Positions 6,659 through 8,074 of a DNA stretch of 8,074 nucleotides are shown in pieces; position 1 is the stretch's first letter; each line of letters begins with the position of its first letter. The notes under the pieces were generated by a model, which saw only the letters and a list, made by a program, of their open reading frames with translations, was not told the origin of the DNA and made no database searches. The translations under genes were made by a program, and so were the position numbers. The stretch is from an uncultured Oscillospiraceae bacterium (GTDB taxonomy: Bacteria > Bacillota > Clostridia > Oscillospirales > Oscillospiraceae). The DNA lies in NCBI GenBank assembly GCA_934589065.1, contig CAKTNN010000058.1:1-8074 (forward strand). The letters are read 5' to 3'.

Positions 6659-8074
6659 TATCAAAACCAGGGAAGTAGTGTCGGGAACCATAAAGGCAGT
6701 TGACCGCAGCACTCTGGCTGGGCAGCGGATGAAGGATGCCTATGTGCAGGCCAAGGATAAGGCGGAACACAGCGTTTATTCTTCGGAGAGTAACAGCGAG
6801 GAATATGCGGCAGATCGCATTACGGATGGTGTTTCCACCGCTGCCTGCGAAGCCGTGCATCAGGTAGATGTGCAGGGGCACCATATCATTCAGGGCGCAC
6901 AGAGGAAAATTACCCGACGGCAGGAGAATCCCCAGCCCCAGCAGTCCCCACCACAATCGACATCGGGCAGTCCACAATCTTCCCCTAATACACATGCATC
7001 CTTTTCTCCTCAGCCGGTGCGGAATAACTCCGGTACAGAGAACATCCACCATGCACAGCAGCCCCACCGGGTAACTCCCGATGGGGCTGCTTCCTCTGGT
7101 ATGGGCGGGCACTCTGAAGTTGGCTCCGGTACTTCGATTCCAAAGCAGGAAGTGGTGCACCAGCAACAGATTGCTTCTGCCAAGGCAGAGCTGAGAGCGA
7201 AACGGGCATCCCAGCAGACGGTATCTTCTGTCCCAATGGCTCCCGGTGAAGGCAAAGTGTTCCACAGTCACCAGGTTCCAACGACAAAGGCTACTGCAAC
7301 CAGACAGACGGTGAAATCTGTAGAGAGTATTACGATCAAGACTTCCGAACGCACCATCAAAACAGCAGGCCCCACGGTGAAAACCGTGGAGCACATGGGC
7401 GGCACTGCCATAAAATCCACGCAAGCCGCAGTCGAGACAGCCCAGAAAACTGCCATGATTGCCGCTCAATCTGCACATCGCAGCCGGGTAGCGGCAAGAG
7501 CGGCGTCTGCTATTGCCAAGAAAACCGCTGAATATACTGCCAGAGCCGCCAAAGCAATCGCACAGGCCATGCAGGAATTGATTTCCGTAGCTGCCGCTGG
7601 CGGTGGAACAGTTTTGATTCTGGTGATCGTATTGATTGTCATGTGCTTCGCCGGAATGATGCTTGCATGTGACGAAAATGACACGGAGATTCTGCCGGTC
7701 AGTGAGGAGGTGAAAGCCTATGAGCCGATTATACAGAAATACGCCAAGGAACACGGAATCCCGGATTATGTGCTTTTGATTGAGGCGGTGATGATGCAGG
7801 AATCTGGCGGGCGCGGCACCGATCCCATGCAATGCTCCGAGTGCAATTTCAACACCCTCTATCCCCACACCCCCGGCTCTATCACCGACCCGGAGTATTC
7901 CGTCAATGTGGGCATCCAGAATCTTGCGGACTGCCTGCAAATTGCCCAGTGCGAAAGTCCTGTGGACATAGATGCCATAAAGTTAGCTCTCCAAGGTTAT
8001 AACTACGGTCAGGGGTACATCACCTGGGCAATGCGCAAATACGGGGAATACTCTAAAGGAAATGCTATTGAGTT
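6651..8074 (+). CDS. CD1108-type membrane-anchored lysozyme-like cell-wall hydrolase, 3' end missing
   Basis: The frame is open for 474 codons to the right edge with no stop. It starts at ATG 6651 (MPDIKTRE, the opening I recall for this family), overlapping virB4 by 8 bases. Layout: a charged N-terminal domain (1-90); a Pro/Gln/Ser/His-rich linker (about 95-190); a Thr/Lys repeat segment with T-[VI]-K-[ST] units (220-256); an Ala/Lys-rich helical region (258-312); one membrane helix (about 319-340); then an outside CwlT-like lysozyme domain from about 354. The probable catalytic Glu is E384 in QESGG, with the family motif DPMQ (391-394) and LQGYNYGQGYI-x-W near the edge. In Tn916 and Tn1549 relatives such proteins cut peptidoglycan to let the channel through, often with a second NlpC/P60 or CHAP domain that would lie beyond the window. 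The long inside part may tie it to the channel. Four cysteines (395, 398, 428, 434) lie in the outside domain. Confidence 0.88.
   Translation, partial: MPDIKTREVVSGTIKAVDRSTLAGQRMKDAYVQAKDKAEHSVYSSESNSEEYAADRITDGVSTAACEAVHQVDVQGHHIIQGAQRKITRRQENPQPQQSPPQSTSGSPQSSPNTHASFSPQPVRNNSGTENIHHAQQPHRVTPDGAASSGMGGHSEVGSGTSIPKQEVVHQQQIASAKAELRAKRASQQTVSSVPMAPGEGKVFHSHQVPTTKATATRQTVKSVESITIKTSERTIKTAGPTVKTVEHMGGTAIKSTQAAVETAQKTAMIAAQSAHRSRVAARAASAIAKKTAEYTARAAKAIAQAMQELISVAAAGGGTVLILVIVLIVMCFAGMMLACDENDTEILPVSEEVKAYEPIIQKYAKEHGIPDYVLLIEAVMMQESGGRGTDPMQCSECNFNTLYPHTPGSITDPEYSVNVGIQNLADCLQIAQCESPVDIDAIKLALQGYNYGQGYITWAMRKYGEYSKGNAIE
7057..7091 (+). other. Strong stem-loop within the hydrolase linker coding region
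   Basis: A perfect 10-bp GC-rich stem (AGCAGCCCCA at 7057-7066 with TGGGGCTGCT at 7082-7091) is extended, after one mismatch, by 4 more pairs (7068-7071 with 7077-7080) around the loop TAACT. It encodes the low-complexity linker, so it need not be selected for protein function. No clear T run follows. A pause site, RNA processing site or chance are all possible. Confidence 0.45.
7308..7418 (+). repeat. Coding repeat: T-[VI]-K-[ST] units in the hydrolase
   Basis: Residues 220-256 of the hydrolase hold TVKS (220), TIKT (228), TIKT (235), TVKT (242) and a looser AIKS (253). The first four are spaced 8, 7 and 7 residues apart. The near-heptad spacing suggests an amphipathic or coiled-coil helix just before the Ala-rich region and membrane helix. 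Similar Thr/Lys repeats are typical of this family as I recall it, and repeat number may vary between elements. Confidence 0.6.

Noticed and set aside
6600..7940. 446-codon open frame on the minus strand
   Set aside because: It lies opposite the hydrolase gene, has no ribosome binding site I could see, and its product is an odd His/Cys/Gly/Arg-rich sequence with no recognisable domain. The + strand frame has clear family motifs, so this is a shadow.
1..8074. CRISPR array, tRNA or rRNA gene, insertion sequence, attachment site or oriT
   Set aside because: Reading by eye I saw no regularly spaced repeats, tRNA-like cloverleaf, transposase or integrase, terminal inverted repeats or relaxase gene. 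The window is filled by transfer genes.

Overview
The window is an internal slice of an integrative conjugative element of the Tn1549 / Clostridioides difficile CTn type, from a Gram-positive, probably gut-dwelling Clostridia host (Oscillospiraceae- or Lachnospiraceae-like). I base this on gene order and protein family resemblance, strong AGGAGG-type ribosome binding sites, use of GTG and TTG starts, and GC mostly near 55-60% in the stretches I counted by hand. No database search was possible, so the host is an inference.

All eight genes lie on the + strand and form one tightly packed transfer operon. In order they are: (1) the 3' part of an ArdC-like protein cut by the left edge; (2) a 63-aa protein of unknown function; (3) a VirD4/TraG coupling ATPase; (4) a small VirB2/Maff2-like membrane protein with a signal peptide; (5) a VirB6/TrbL-like channel protein; (6) a PrgI-family, VirB3-like protein; (7) a VirB4 ATPase; (8) a CD1108-type membrane-anchored lysozyme-like cell-wall hydrolase cut by the right edge. 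Four of the junctions are overlaps of 8-17 bases, which suggests translational coupling. The only real gap is 64 bases after the pilin-like gene, and it holds a 12-bp hairpin with a GAAA loop. No stretch over 300 bases lacks a gene.

Together these genes supply the core of a Gram-positive type IV secretion system. VirD4 brings the relaxase-DNA complex to the channel and VirB4 powers assembly and transport. The VirB6-, VirB3- and VirB2-like proteins form the membrane part, and the hydrolase locally opens peptidoglycan. Relaxase, integrase, oriT and cargo genes are not in the window.

I see no wholly new system. The points worth a second look are the ArdC-like protein, which has lost two of three expected zinc ligands; a terminator-like hairpin with a T tract inside virD4; the post-pilin hairpin; a strong hairpin in the hydrolase linker coding sequence; and a low-GC patch (about 40%) at the start of virB4.
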